Notes under the pieces: model-generated
Told to the model about the DNA's origin: nothing
What the model saw: the letters and a program-made list of their open reading frames with translations, nothing else
The model's database searches: none
Part shown: positions 38,145-47,386 of the stretch, piece after piece
How positions within the stretch are numbered: position 1 is the stretch's first letter
Layout: every line of letters starts with the position of its first letter
Assembly: GCA_002716065.1 (NCBI GenBank)
Contig: PAZE01000031.1
Location: 1 to 62,059, forward strand
Source of the DNA: Crocinitomicaceae bacterium
Lineage (GTDB): Bacteria > Bacteroidota > Bacteroidia > Flavobacteriales_D > Parvicellaceae
DNA: 62,059 nt
Direction of reading: 5' to 3'
Program-made: the position numbers and the translations under genes

Positions 38145-39689
38145 CTAGGAGAATAATTGTTGAAGCTTCATAGCAACACTAGGATCTCCTTTTACTTTCA
38201 TTTTTCCTGCCATAAAAGCGCCCATGGGATTTAAATCACCAGAAAGCATAGCTTTGAAATCATCAAGGCTAACATCAACAGTGCAGTTGGCATCTTTGTC
38301 ATCCGAGCTAACTTGATTAGCTTCACCAGTTCCGTCAATAACTATTTGGTTTTCACCAAAGTTTAATTTTAAAATTGAACCTAAAGGAGATGCACTTTTG
38401 GCTTTTTCACTCATGGTGTTCATTGTGTTTTCGTAACTCATAGTTGTATTGTTTTTTGATTGATTATTATTTTTATTGTTAATTGAATTAGTTGATTTTT
38501 TTGCTGAAGCTGATGATAGCTTACTTCCTTTATGGTTGTAGGATTTATCATCAATTATCATTTTTGCTATAATTTCACGCATTATTTCCGAGGTTCCGCC
38601 TCCTATAGTACCTATTCTACTATCTCTAAATAGTCGGGCAATTTTATATTCTTCCATGTATCCATACCCCCCAAAGAATTGCATGCATTGATACATTGCT
38701 TTATCTGAAAGTTCAGTTCCTAAAAGTTTGGCCATTGAACATTCTTTTACAGCGTATTCTCCATCATTGTGTAATCTACAGCAGTGATATACGAAATACT
38801 TTATACTTTCAATTTCAGCTGATAGCTGGGCAACACGATGTCGTAGAACTTGAAATTTATTAATAGGCCTGCCAAATGCTTCTCTCTCTGCCATATATTC
38901 AAGAGCGTAATCTAATGCCGATTCAGATCCTGCATATCCGCTTATAGCACCAGCAAGTCTTTCCAATTGCAATCCTCCCATTAAATAAAAGAATCCTTGA
39001 TTTTCTTCTCCTAAGAGATTCTTTACAGGTACCTTAACATTGTCAAAAGCAAGTTCAGCGGTATCAGAAGCATGCCAGCCTAATTTTTTTAGTTTAGTGG
39101 CGGAAACACCTTCTGAGTTTCTATCAATTACCAGAAGACTAATTCCATCAAAACCAGCCTCAGGATTAGTTTTAACAACCGTTATTAGCACATCTCCATA
39201 AACTCCATTGGTAATAAATGTTTTGGACCCATTAACGATATAATGATCACCATTTTTAACGGCAGTTGTTCTAATATTTGCAACATCAGATCCAGCACCA
39301 GGCTCGGTTATAGCTATGGCACAAACCGCTTCACCGGAAATTGCTTTAGTGAGGTATTTTTCTTTAATGAAATCAGAGCCGTGCTTGAACAAATAAGGAC
39401 TAGACATGTATTGTTGCACAGATAAAGTAGCCATGAACCCACCAGAAAAAACTTTAGATATTTCTTCAATAAAAACTACGGAGAAGAAAAAATCTACGTC
39501 TATACCACCATATTTTTCGGGATAATTAAGTCCAAGATATCCCATATCTCCAAATTTTTTAATTACATCTCTTGGGATTTTGCCTTGCTCTTCCCATGTG
39601 TCAATAAAAGGAGACACTTCTTTAGCTAAAAAATCTTTTAACCCTTGTCTGAACAACTCATGTTCTTCTGTAAAATAATAATTCTTCAT
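38145..39689 (-). CDS. Acyl-CoA dehydrogenase fused to a C-terminal SCP2 domain
   Basis: A 514-residue two-domain protein. Residues 1-375 are an acyl-CoA dehydrogenase (FAD; alpha,beta-desaturation of an acyl-CoA): ITEPGAGSDVANIRTTA, GWHASDTAELAFDNVKVP and GGGTSEIMREI. The catalytic Glu is probably in LQLERLAG, as in isovaleryl/long-chain types, because the C-terminal YEGTNE glutamate position is Gly. A Ser/Asn/Lys-rich linker (about 376-416) joins an SCP2 sterol-carrier/lipid-binding domain (417-514; VSLDDFKAMLSGDLNPMGAF, MAGKMKVKGD). An in-frame ATG at 38441 begins exactly at the SCP2 part and may be the remnant of a separate gene or an internal start. Confidence 0.93.
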   Translation of the reverse strand: MKNYYFTEEHELFRQGLKDFLAKEVSPFIDTWEEQGKIPRDVIKKFGDMGYLGLNYPEKYGGIDVDFFFSVVFIEEISKVFSGGFMATLSVQQYMSSPYLFKHGSDFIKEKYLTKAISGEAVCAIAITEPGAGSDVANIRTTAVKNGDHYIVNGSKTFITNGVYGDVLITVVKTNPEAGFDGISLLVIDRNSEGVSATKLKKLGWHASDTAELAFDNVKVPVKNLLGEENQGFFYLMGGLQLERLAGAISGYAGSESALDYALEYMAEREAFGRPINKFQVLRHRVAQLSAEIESIKYFVYHCCRLHNDGEYAVKECSMAKLLGTELSDKAMYQCMQFFGGYGYMEEYKIARLFRDSRIGTIGGGTSEIMREIIAKMIIDDKSYNHKGSKLSSASAKKSTNSINNKNNNQSKNNTTMSYENTMNTMSEKAKSASPLGSILKLNFGENQIVIDGTGEANQVSSDDKDANCTVDVSLDDFKAMLSGDLNPMGAFMAGKMKVKGDPSVAMKLQQLFS

Positions 39690-39695
39690 TTTGTT

Positions 39696-40838
39696 TTAAT
39701 TTATTGTGGAAGCTGAAATAATTTCACGCATTATTTCAGATGTACCACCTCCAATTGTTCCTAGCCTGCTATCTCTAAAGATTCTAGCAGCTTTATATTC
39801 TTCCATGTATCCATAGCCACCCAAAAATTGTAGTACCCTATAACTAACTTTATCCATCAATTCTGTTGATAGAAGCTTTGACATGGCACACTCTTTTTTT
39901 ACTTGCTGACCATTTTTAAATGCTTTGCATATTTGATAGTTAAATGCTTTTTGGCATTCAATTTCAGCTGAAAGCTGAGCAATATGGTGTCTGATAACTT
40001 GAAATTTATTAATTGTTCGACCGAAAGCTTTTCTTTCTGCAATGTAGTTTAATGCATACTCAAGGGCATCTTCTGCAGCGGCAATCGATCCAATGGAAAG
40101 AACTAAACGTTCTAGTTCAAAACGCTGCATAATGTATAAAAAGCCCATGTTTTCTTTGCCAATAAGATTGGAAGCAGGAACTTTTACGTTATCAAATGAA
40201 AGCTCAGCAGTGTCTGATGCGTGCCAACCTAATTTTTTTAGCGGCCTAGCTTCCACACCTTTAGAATTGTGATCTATTAGTAGCATGCTTATGCCATCAT
40301 ATCCTTCTTTTCCGGTACGTACAGCAGCAACAATAAAATCTGAGTAAACCCCATTGGTAATAAAGGTTTTAGCTCCATTAACTATATAGAAGTCTCCTTT
40401 TTTAGCTGCTTTTGTTTTTAGTGATGCAACATCCGATCCTGAATGCGGCTCAGTAATGGCTAAACAGCCAACATATTCACCAGCAATTGCTTTTGTAAGG
40501 TATTTATCTTTTAATTGGTCACTTGCGTTTTTGTTGATGTGCTCCATGGCAAGGGTAGAGTGTGCAAGCAATGATGCTGCAGTACCTCCAGACTTACATT
40601 TGTTGAGTTCTTCAATAAGAATAACTAGGTAAAAAAGGTCCGTGTTTACTCCACCATATTTTTCATCCATACCCAAACCGAAAAATCCCATATCACCAAA
40701 TTTTTTAAAAATACTTTTAGGTAATCTTCCGATTTCTTCCCAGGAATCAACATTTAAAAGGACTTCTTTTTGTAAGAAATCTTTCAATGATTTTCTGAAA
40801 AGTTGATGTTCGTTATGGAAATAGTAGCTGTCTTTCAT
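39696..40838 (-). CDS. Acyl-CoA dehydrogenase
   Basis: A 380-residue FAD enzyme and close paralogue of the dehydrogenase half of the next gene (HELFRKSLKDFLQKEV, GWHASDTAELSFDNVKVP, GGGTSEIMREI). The catalytic base is likely the Glu in RFELERLVLS, the position used by long-chain and branched-chain types; the YEGTNE-type Glu is absent. It ends at residue 380 with no SCP2 tail. It overlaps the HSDL2-like SDR gene by 1 nt (TAATG). The pair probably arose by duplication and could act on successive chain lengths or branch positions. It resembles AtuD/LCAD-type enzymes more than MCAD types. Confidence 0.95.
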   Translation of the reverse strand: MKDSYYFHNEHQLFRKSLKDFLQKEVLLNVDSWEEIGRLPKSIFKKFGDMGFFGLGMDEKYGGVNTDLFYLVILIEELNKCKSGGTAASLLAHSTLAMEHINKNASDQLKDKYLTKAIAGEYVGCLAITEPHSGSDVASLKTKAAKKGDFYIVNGAKTFITNGVYSDFIVAAVRTGKEGYDGISMLLIDHNSKGVEARPLKKLGWHASDTAELSFDNVKVPASNLIGKENMGFLYIMQRFELERLVLSIGSIAAAEDALEYALNYIAERKAFGRTINKFQVIRHHIAQLSAEIECQKAFNYQICKAFKNGQQVKKECAMSKLLSTELMDKVSYRVLQFLGGYGYMEEYKAARIFRDSRLGTIGGGTSEIMREIISASTIN

Positions 40839-41659
40839 TATAGAAAAAGATCTTTCATTAGTGTGTTTTTGGGATTAACAGCATAGTGATTAAAATCAGT
40901 TATTCCATCTTCAATTAGAACCTCTTCATCAATAAAGAAGTTTCCAGTACATTTTTTGCTGTCTCTTGTTAAAATTGAGAATGCAGCATCGGCCATTATT
41001 TCTGGTTTTCTACTTGCTTGCACAATAGCATCTCCACCAAGTAAATTTTGTATTGCTGCCGTAGCAATTGTTGTTTTTGGCCAAAGTGCATTCGCTGCTA
41101 TTCCAGCAGATTTTAGCTCATTGGATTGACCTATAACTGTCATACTCATTCCGTATTTGCTCATGGTATAGGCTAAATGAGCACCAAACCATTTAGGATC
41201 CATATTTAATGGTGGAGATAAGGTAAGAATATGAGCGTTGTTTGATTTTTTTAAATGAGCTATACATGCTTTTGAAACTAAAAAAGTTCCTCTTACATTT
41301 ATTTCATGCATCAAATCATACCTTTTCTGAGTGGTTTGTTCAATAGGAGTTAAGCTTATAGCGCTAGCATTATTTATGAGTATATCTATTCCACCAAAAG
41401 TTTTTATTGTTTGGTCAACAGCATTTTGAATTAATTCTTCATTTCTAATATCAACTACAACAGGTAATGCTTTTCCTCCTATTTGTTCTATTTCTTCAGC
41501 AGCAGAGTAAATTGTTCCAGCTAATTTTGGATGAGGGTCAGCTGTTTTGGCTGCTACAACAATATTGCAGCCTTCTTTTGCAAGCCGAAGCGCAATTGCT
41601 TTTCCAATTCCTCTACTACTTCCAGTAATAAAAGCTGTTTTGTTTTTTAATGTTCCCAT
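40838..41659 (-). CDS. SDR oxidoreductase, HSDL2-like
   Basis: A 273-residue short-chain dehydrogenase. The cofactor motif TGSSRGIGKAIALRLAKEG, followed by IVVAAKTADPHPKLAGTIYS, and the later LTLSPPLNMDPKWFGAHLAY are signatures of the hydroxysteroid dehydrogenase-like 2 (HSDL2) branch. Catalytic Tyr and Lys are in AYTMSKYGM. Eukaryotic HSDL2 carries a C-terminal SCP2 domain; this protein does not, but the ACAD encoded two genes downstream does. NAD(P)-dependent oxidation or reduction of a hydroxy- or keto-lipid is inferred. It overlaps both neighbours by TAATG. Confidence 0.9.
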   Translation of the reverse strand: MGTLKNKTAFITGSSRGIGKAIALRLAKEGCNIVVAAKTADPHPKLAGTIYSAAEEIEQIGGKALPVVVDIRNEELIQNAVDQTIKTFGGIDILINNASAISLTPIEQTTQKRYDLMHEINVRGTFLVSKACIAHLKKSNNAHILTLSPPLNMDPKWFGAHLAYTMSKYGMSMTVIGQSNELKSAGIAANALWPKTTIATAAIQNLLGGDAIVQASRKPEIMADAAFSILTRDSKKCTGNFFIDEEVLIEDGITDFNHYAVNPKNTLMKDLFL

Positions 41660-43086
41660 TATAGTCGAATTATTTTTTTAAATAGATCATATATTTTTTC
41701 ACTGTATGGAGGATAGATAAGTTTTAAGTTTCCCCATTTTCTTTTTACCACTCCTCTTTCATTAGAAAAGTCGATAAAGCTGTGTTTTCCATTTGACTTT
41801 CCTATTCCGCTGTTGTTAAACCCTCCAAAAGGTAAATTAGGGTTAACAGTTGTAACCATAAGTTCATTGATAGCACTTCCACCAGCGGAAGTATTGTTCA
41901 TAAAATAAGTAATGTTCTTATTACTGTTACTCATAATATATAGCGCAAGAGGAGTGGGTAGTAAATGAATATAGTCGATTACTTCTTCCTTGTTCTCGTA
42001 TTCAAAAACTGGAAGAACTGGTCCGAAAATTTCTTCCTGCATTATTTTCATTTCAAAAGAAACGTTCGTAAGAACAGTAGGAGGAATGAAGTTGTCTTCT
42101 TTTATTGAGCTACTAGAAATAACTTTTTGGGCTCCATTATTTACCGCATCATCAATTAGAGATAGTATTCTTAAATAATTTTTTTCATTTATTATTCTGC
42201 AATAATCCTTAGAGTTTTCAATTCCTTTATTATCAGAATTATAGAATTTATTTATTGTTTTTTCAAACTCTTTTAAAAAAGCTGCAGTTTTACTTTTATG
42301 AATAATTGCATAATCAGGGGCAATACAAGTTTGTCCACTATTTAAACACTTTCCCCAAGCTATTTTTTCTGCTGTAGATTTAATGTTGGCAGTTTCATCT
42401 ATTATTACTGGAGATTTGCCTCCTAGTTCTAAAGTAAATGAGCTAAGATGCTCAGCTGCTGCTCTCATGATAATTTTCCCTACTGCAGGGCTGCCAGTAA
42501 AAAAGATATGATTGAATGGTTTTTTAAGAATTTTTGTTGCAACAGAAGCGTCACCTTCTAGTATAGCAACTTCATTTTCACTAAACAATTCGTTAATCAT
42601 TAGTTTTAGTATTCCAGACGTGTTTTTGGAAATTTCAGAGGGTTTTATTAGCACTGCATTTCCTGCTGCAATTGCATAGATTAATGGAATTACAGTCAAT
42701 TGAAATGGATAGTTCCAAGGTGATAGAATTAATACAGTTCCTTTTGGTTCATATTTTACGTAGGATGACATTCCTGCCATGGTTAATGGAGAAGGAACAT
42801 GTTTGTCGAGCATCCAATCTTTAAGGTTTTTATATACGTTTTTTATGGTTAATACAATAGGAGTAATTTCAGTAGAGATAACTTCTTCGTTAGATTTTCT
42901 TAAGTCCTTAAATAGGGCTTGTGCAATAGAGTTGTGATTTTTTGGGTTTAGTATATAAGCTTCAATTTTTTTAATCTTAGCTATTCTTTCTTTTGATGAG
43001 GAATTTTTAAGTTGCTGAAGATTGTTTTTCTCTTTTAGAATAGAGAAAATTGAATCTATGGATGTTTGGGATATGTCTGAGTTCAT
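41659..43086 (-). CDS. Aldehyde dehydrogenase, fatty-aldehyde (ALDH3) type
   Basis: NAD(P)-dependent oxidation of an aldehyde to its acid. I choose ATG 43086 (475 residues), which leaves 5 nt after the ligase stop; ATG 43104 would overlap that gene by 13 nt and is also possible. Motifs: LSPWNYPFQLTVIPLIYAIA, LELGGKSPVI (general-base Glu), NSGQTCIAPDY (catalytic Cys) and MQEEIFGPVLP. Gene order in the C-terminal half (PFGGFNNSGIGKSNGKHSF) and the absence of an N-terminal extension place it with class 3 enzymes such as eukaryotic fatty aldehyde dehydrogenase FALDH, which oxidises phytenal and other long isoprenoid aldehydes. It would supply acids to the next enzyme, the acyl-CoA ligase. Confidence 0.93.
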   Translation of the reverse strand: MNSDISQTSIDSIFSILKEKNNLQQLKNSSSKERIAKIKKIEAYILNPKNHNSIAQALFKDLRKSNEEVISTEITPIVLTIKNVYKNLKDWMLDKHVPSPLTMAGMSSYVKYEPKGTVLILSPWNYPFQLTVIPLIYAIAAGNAVLIKPSEISKNTSGILKLMINELFSENEVAILEGDASVATKILKKPFNHIFFTGSPAVGKIIMRAAAEHLSSFTLELGGKSPVIIDETANIKSTAEKIAWGKCLNSGQTCIAPDYAIIHKSKTAAFLKEFEKTINKFYNSDNKGIENSKDYCRIINEKNYLRILSLIDDAVNNGAQKVISSSSIKEDNFIPPTVLTNVSFEMKIMQEEIFGPVLPVFEYENKEEVIDYIHLLPTPLALYIMSNSNKNITYFMNNTSAGGSAINELMVTTVNPNLPFGGFNNSGIGKSNGKHSFIDFSNERGVVKRKWGNLKLIYPPYSEKIYDLFKKIIRL

Positions 43087-43091
43087 TTTGT

Positions 43092-44780
43092 TTAGTTTTT
43101 CCATACTATAGAACAATTATCTTGGTGCCACTGTGAATAATTATTCATGTATTTCTCATCAATTTTATTTCTTTTAACTTTAAGAGTTGGAGTCAAAAGA
43201 TTATTGTCTTCTGTCCAAGGTTCTTCAATAACTACTATAGTGGAAACTTTTTCAAAGTTGGCCAGAGATTGATTAACTTGGTTTAACAAGTTTTCAAATG
43301 TTGAGGTTATCTCTTGTTTGTCGGTTGCAACTCCACTTTCAGAAAGATTTATCAGTGCAATAGGTTGAGCAATTGATAGTCCAACAACGCAAACTTGTTC
43401 TATGAAATCATTTTTTGAAAATTTTGCTTCAATTGGATTAGGAGTTACGTATTTTCCTTTGTCTGTTTTAAATGCATCTTTAACTCTTCCAATAATATTG
43501 AGGTTGCCATCTTTATCTACAAATCCTTTATCTCCACTCAAATACCATCCATCTTTTAGTATTTCATTAGTTTTATCTTCTTCTTTGTAGTAACCAACCA
43601 TTAGTTGGTCACTTTTGTAAATAACCTCACCTGATTGTTCGTCTATTTTAAATTCTACACCTGGAATTGCTTTTCCAACACCAACATCACTAATTTCTCC
43701 TAAAGGAGTTATGGTAACAGCTCCACAAGCTTCAGTTGCTCCAAAAACTTCTCTTAGATTAATGCCGAGTTTTCTATACCACTGTTTAAGGTGTTTGGGA
43801 GTAAGTGCAGCACCTGTAAGTACAATTTCAGCTCTGGAAAGTCCTAATGCTTTTTTTAGTTTCTTCTTGATTAATGATGAAACTATTGGGGTGCTTAGCA
43901 AGAGATTTAATTTCTTTTGAGAAATTTTAGCGAGTATTCCTGATTGGAATTTATTCCATATTCTAGGTACGGCAAAAAATACGGTAGGTTGTACATCTTG
44001 TAGATTCTTAATAAACGTGTCAATAGATTCTGCAAAGGCAATAGAACCCCCAGTAAAAATAGCGGCACCTTCAATGGCAATTCTTTCAGCAACATGATTT
44101 AACGGAAGAAAGGAAAGGAAAGAATGTTCTTTTAAAAAGTGGACTCCTAATGTGTTAAACTGTTTTTCATCTTTAAAAACTACTGCAATGCTCTTGTAGT
44201 TAAGCATGACCCCTTTAGGACTTCCTGTTGTTCCAGATGTAAATAAAATAGTCCATAAATCGTCTAATTTAGGGATGTGGCTTTCTTTAATGGGAGCTTG
44301 CTTTTGTACTATTTCATCCCATTCTATCCCAACTGGAATGGTAGCATTACCTTGATAATGTGGAAATTTAATTACCATTAATTTTTCATGAAGAGCTTCA
44401 GATTTATCCTCCCATGTGTCTAGTTTACCAACAAAAAGAAGTTTTATGTCACTTTTGAGAATTACTTCCTCTAATTGTGCTTTTGGTAAACTTGCATAAA
44501 AAGGAACAGAAACGAATCCCCCAATGGACATAGCTAAATCAGCAATTATCCAATGGTAACAGTTTTTTGACAATAAACCAATGTGATCTCCTTTTTGTAA
44601 ACCAAGTGATCTTAGAGCAGCTACTAATTTTCTTGCTTCAAGACCTGCTTCCTTGTAGGAGAGTGTTTTCCAGGAATTTCCTTTAGGTTGTTTTAGAAAC
44701 TCTCTATTAGGATCACTTTTTTCCCATTTGTAAAAGTATTCAAGATGATTGATGAGGCTATTGTTAGTAGTTTTTTCCAT
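43092..44780 (-). CDS. AMP-dependent long-chain acyl-CoA synthetase
   Basis: A 562-residue acid-CoA ligase: R-COOH + ATP + CoA to R-CO-CoA + AMP + PPi. Adenylate motifs: LFTSGTTGSPKGVMLNYKS (near 190), FLPLNHVAERIAIEG, VFGATEACGAVTITPLG and SGDKGFVDKDGNLNIIGRVKD. AMP-forming FadD15/long-chain type rather than acetyl-CoA synthetase. It would activate the acid formed by the downstream aldehyde dehydrogenase; its operon position matches AtuH in the citronellol pathway. Its ATG directly follows the stop of the ACAD gene upstream (no gap). Confidence 0.93.
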   Translation of the reverse strand: MEKTTNNSLINHLEYFYKWEKSDPNREFLKQPKGNSWKTLSYKEAGLEARKLVAALRSLGLQKGDHIGLLSKNCYHWIIADLAMSIGGFVSVPFYASLPKAQLEEVILKSDIKLLFVGKLDTWEDKSEALHEKLMVIKFPHYQGNATIPVGIEWDEIVQKQAPIKESHIPKLDDLWTILFTSGTTGSPKGVMLNYKSIAVVFKDEKQFNTLGVHFLKEHSFLSFLPLNHVAERIAIEGAAIFTGGSIAFAESIDTFIKNLQDVQPTVFFAVPRIWNKFQSGILAKISQKKLNLLLSTPIVSSLIKKKLKKALGLSRAEIVLTGAALTPKHLKQWYRKLGINLREVFGATEACGAVTITPLGEISDVGVGKAIPGVEFKIDEQSGEVIYKSDQLMVGYYKEEDKTNEILKDGWYLSGDKGFVDKDGNLNIIGRVKDAFKTDKGKYVTPNPIEAKFSKNDFIEQVCVVGLSIAQPIALINLSESGVATDKQEITSTFENLLNQVNQSLANFEKVSTIVVIEEPWTEDNNLLTPTLKVKRNKIDEKYMNNYSQWHQDNCSIVWKN

Positions 44781-46565
44781 TTAGATAGTGTATGAATTTT
44801 GGTCAATAAAGTAGTTGGCGATTGCTCTTCTTGATTCTTTAAGATTTATTGCAGGAAGCTGGTAAAGTCGCTGTATTCCTTTTAGGTTGGAAATGGCTTG
44901 TTCTTGATTTGAGCAAGCAAAAACAACTTCTCTAGTTGATTTTAATAGAAGATCGGCTGTTTCAAACATGAGTACATCAATCATGTTTTTTCTTATTGAT
45001 GCGTTTTTTACATCTTTATGTTTAATAGTTCTTAGAAGGGTAGATTCAAATAAATATACCTGAATCATAATGTCTGCTAGGGACATTAATACCTCCTGTT
45101 GATGTTTTATTTTCTCTTGAAAATACTGCGCAGCAAGACCAGAACTTAAAAGGCTTGCTTTTTTAATATTTTCTAAAAATGAAATTGCTAAATCATATGT
45201 TCCAGGACCATTTTTCGGAGCAGTTAATAATCCTGATTGAAGTTCTTGAAAGCTGCTCATTGCTGCTTGCATAAAGGGAAGTTCTCCCTTCATAGCCTTA
45301 CGAAGTAACATGGTTGGAATTAAAATTCTATTTATTTCATTAGTACCCTCATATATTCTATTCCCTCTTACATTTCTGTAATGAGTAGAAATTTCACTTT
45401 CAGCAGAAAATCCCATTCCTCCATGTATTTGTAAAGCTTCATCCACAATAAAAGATTCTGCTTCTGAACCATAAACTTTTGTTATGGCACATTCCATAGA
45501 ATATTCTGCAACAGATTTAATTTTCGCCTCAAGTTTGTCAACTCCACTTTCAATTAGCTCATTGTAAAATTCATCTATTTGATGACCAGCTCTATTCCAA
45601 CTACTTTCTAAAGCATATAGCTTACAACCCATAGCTGCAATTTTATGCTTAATCGCTCCAAAAGCAGCTATCTTTTCGCCAAATTGTTCTCTTTGGTTGG
45701 CATAATTTACTCCCAATTTAAAGGCTCTTTTGCCAATACCTGAATTGGCAACAGCAATTTTTATTCTTCCAGCATTAAGAGCATTCATGGCAATTTTAAA
45801 TCCTTTATCTCTTTCCCCAAGAAGATTCTCTACAGGGACTTTAACGTTTTCAAAAAACACTTGTCTAGTGGATGATCCATGAATGCCAAGTTTTTTTTCT
45901 TCAGCACCTAGAGTAACTCCCCATTCTTTATGTACAATTAGGCAGGATAAGTTTTTGTCATTTTCAATTTTACAAAACACAAAAAACACATCAGCAAATC
46001 CAGAATTGGTAATCCACATTTTTTGTCCATTTACAATAAAATGTTTTTTGTCTTCAGAAAATACAGCTTTAGTTTTTCCTGAATTGGCATCAGATCCTGC
46101 CCCAGGTTCAGTTAAACAGTAGGAGCACTTTATTTTGGCACTTACAATGTCGTTTAGGTATTTTTCTTTTTGCGCTTCTGTTCCATACAGCAAAATGGGA
46201 TATACTCCAAGACCTGTGTGTACACCAATAGCCTGGCTAAAAGCAAAGCTATCTGAAGCAATTTCCCCATAAGCAAGCTCAGTTTTCATATCGCAGTTCA
46301 ATCCTCCATATTCTGTTGGAACCCCTATTCCATGGAATCCAAGCTCTCCCATTTTTTCAAGTATGTGTGGAGCTATGGTTGTCCCTTCTTTAGAGTCAAA
46401 TTTTTCTTTAATAGGCTCAATTTCTTTATTTAGAAAATCCCTAATAGATGATCTGAACATATTTTGCTCTTCAGTATAGTCTTCTGGAGAAAATACATCT
46501 GAAGGATTAGTAGGTGACAGTAGGAATTCACCACCTTTTAGTATTGTTTTTTCTTTTACACTCAT
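44781..46565 (-). CDS. Acyl-CoA dehydrogenase, VLCAD-like long form
   Basis: A 594-residue acyl-CoA dehydrogenase of the long family with a C-terminal helical extension (about 430-594), as in VLCAD/ACAD9. CLTEPGAGSDANSGKTKAVF and GIHGSSTRQVFFENVKVPVE mark the FAD/substrate region; the catalytic Glu lies in RIYEGTNEINRIL, the MCAD/VLCAD position, unlike the other two ACADs of the operon. It probably acts on the unbranched or shortened acyl-CoA chains produced after each branch is removed. It is 5 nt after the PECR-like SDR gene. Confidence 0.94.
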   Translation of the reverse strand: MSVKEKTILKGGEFLLSPTNPSDVFSPEDYTEEQNMFRSSIRDFLNKEIEPIKEKFDSKEGTTIAPHILEKMGELGFHGIGVPTEYGGLNCDMKTELAYGEIASDSFAFSQAIGVHTGLGVYPILLYGTEAQKEKYLNDIVSAKIKCSYCLTEPGAGSDANSGKTKAVFSEDKKHFIVNGQKMWITNSGFADVFFVFCKIENDKNLSCLIVHKEWGVTLGAEEKKLGIHGSSTRQVFFENVKVPVENLLGERDKGFKIAMNALNAGRIKIAVANSGIGKRAFKLGVNYANQREQFGEKIAAFGAIKHKIAAMGCKLYALESSWNRAGHQIDEFYNELIESGVDKLEAKIKSVAEYSMECAITKVYGSEAESFIVDEALQIHGGMGFSAESEISTHYRNVRGNRIYEGTNEINRILIPTMLLRKAMKGELPFMQAAMSSFQELQSGLLTAPKNGPGTYDLAISFLENIKKASLLSSGLAAQYFQEKIKHQQEVLMSLADIMIQVYLFESTLLRTIKHKDVKNASIRKNMIDVLMFETADLLLKSTREVVFACSNQEQAISNLKGIQRLYQLPAINLKESRRAIANYFIDQNSYTI

Positions 46566-46570
46566 TCCAT

Positions 46571-47386
46571 TTATTTTTTAGGGTTCATGAAAGATTTCAT
46601 GACATTAACTAATCCCATTTTGTCGTAATTTAAATGTTGAGCACCATCAACATATAATGTTGTTCCTGTTGTGTATGAAGAAAGATCGCTTGCATAAAAA
46701 CATACGGCATTGGAAACCTCCTCTTCTTTAGCGAATCGATGCATGGGTATCGCTTTTTTAGCTTCTTCAAACATGGCTTGAATTGGAGGTGGGTAAGTGT
46801 CAAGCCCTGAAGAATCTACTATTCCAGGGGCTACACAATTGATTCTTATATTGTAATCGCTCCATTCTTGTGCTAAAGTCTTAGTCATATTTTCTACACC
46901 TGCTCTAGCTGCTCCAGTGTGTATCATCCCCGGAAAACCTCGAAACATATCGGCAATAATGTTAACGATTATTCCTTTTTTTTGAGGAATGAAAAAAGTA
47001 TTGGCCATTTCTCTTGTCATAAAGAAAGTTCCATTGAGGTTGTTATTGATTACTGCACTCCATCCTTTATCATTGATTGTTTCCGCTAAAGCTGGAAATT
47101 GTCCTCCAGCATTGTTGATTAAAATATCCAGACTTCCATAGGACTTCTTTATGTGCTCAGCTAAAATCTGGATTTTTTCAGTTTCTCTTATGTCACAGGC
47201 TAAATGGGTTATCTCTCCATATTCCTTTAATTTTTCCGCAGCTTTTTCAAGTAGCTCTTCCTTTCTAGAGGTTATAATTACTTTAGCCCCAAGAGATAAA
47301 AGTTGTTTAGAAATAGCATAACCAATTCCACTTCTTCCTCCAGTAACTAAGGCTATTTTATTGTTAAAAGTGTTTTTGTCAAACAT
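46571..47386 (-). CDS. SDR enoyl-CoA reductase-like (PECR/2,4-dienoyl-CoA reductase type)
   Basis: A 271-residue SDR. The cofactor motif is ALVTGGRSGIGYAISKQL and NNAGGQFPALAETI follows. At the usual YxxxK site it has GMIHTGAARAGVENMTK: Tyr is absent and the GAARAGV segment matches peroxisomal trans-2-enoyl-CoA reductase (PECR) and 2,4-dienoyl-CoA reductases, which reduce C=C bonds of acyl-CoAs with NADPH. PECR acts on phytenoyl-CoA in animals. In this operon it could remove the extra double bonds of isoprenoid chains. Its ATG overlaps the TGA stop of the BKACE gene. Confidence 0.88.
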   Translation of the reverse strand: MFDKNTFNNKIALVTGGRSGIGYAISKQLLSLGAKVIITSRKEELLEKAAEKLKEYGEITHLACDIRETEKIQILAEHIKKSYGSLDILINNAGGQFPALAETINDKGWSAVINNNLNGTFFMTREMANTFFIPQKKGIIVNIIADMFRGFPGMIHTGAARAGVENMTKTLAQEWSDYNIRINCVAPGIVDSSGLDTYPPPIQAMFEEAKKAIPMHRFAKEEEVSNAVCFYASDLSSYTTGTTLYVDGAQHLNYDKMGLVNVMKSFMNPKK

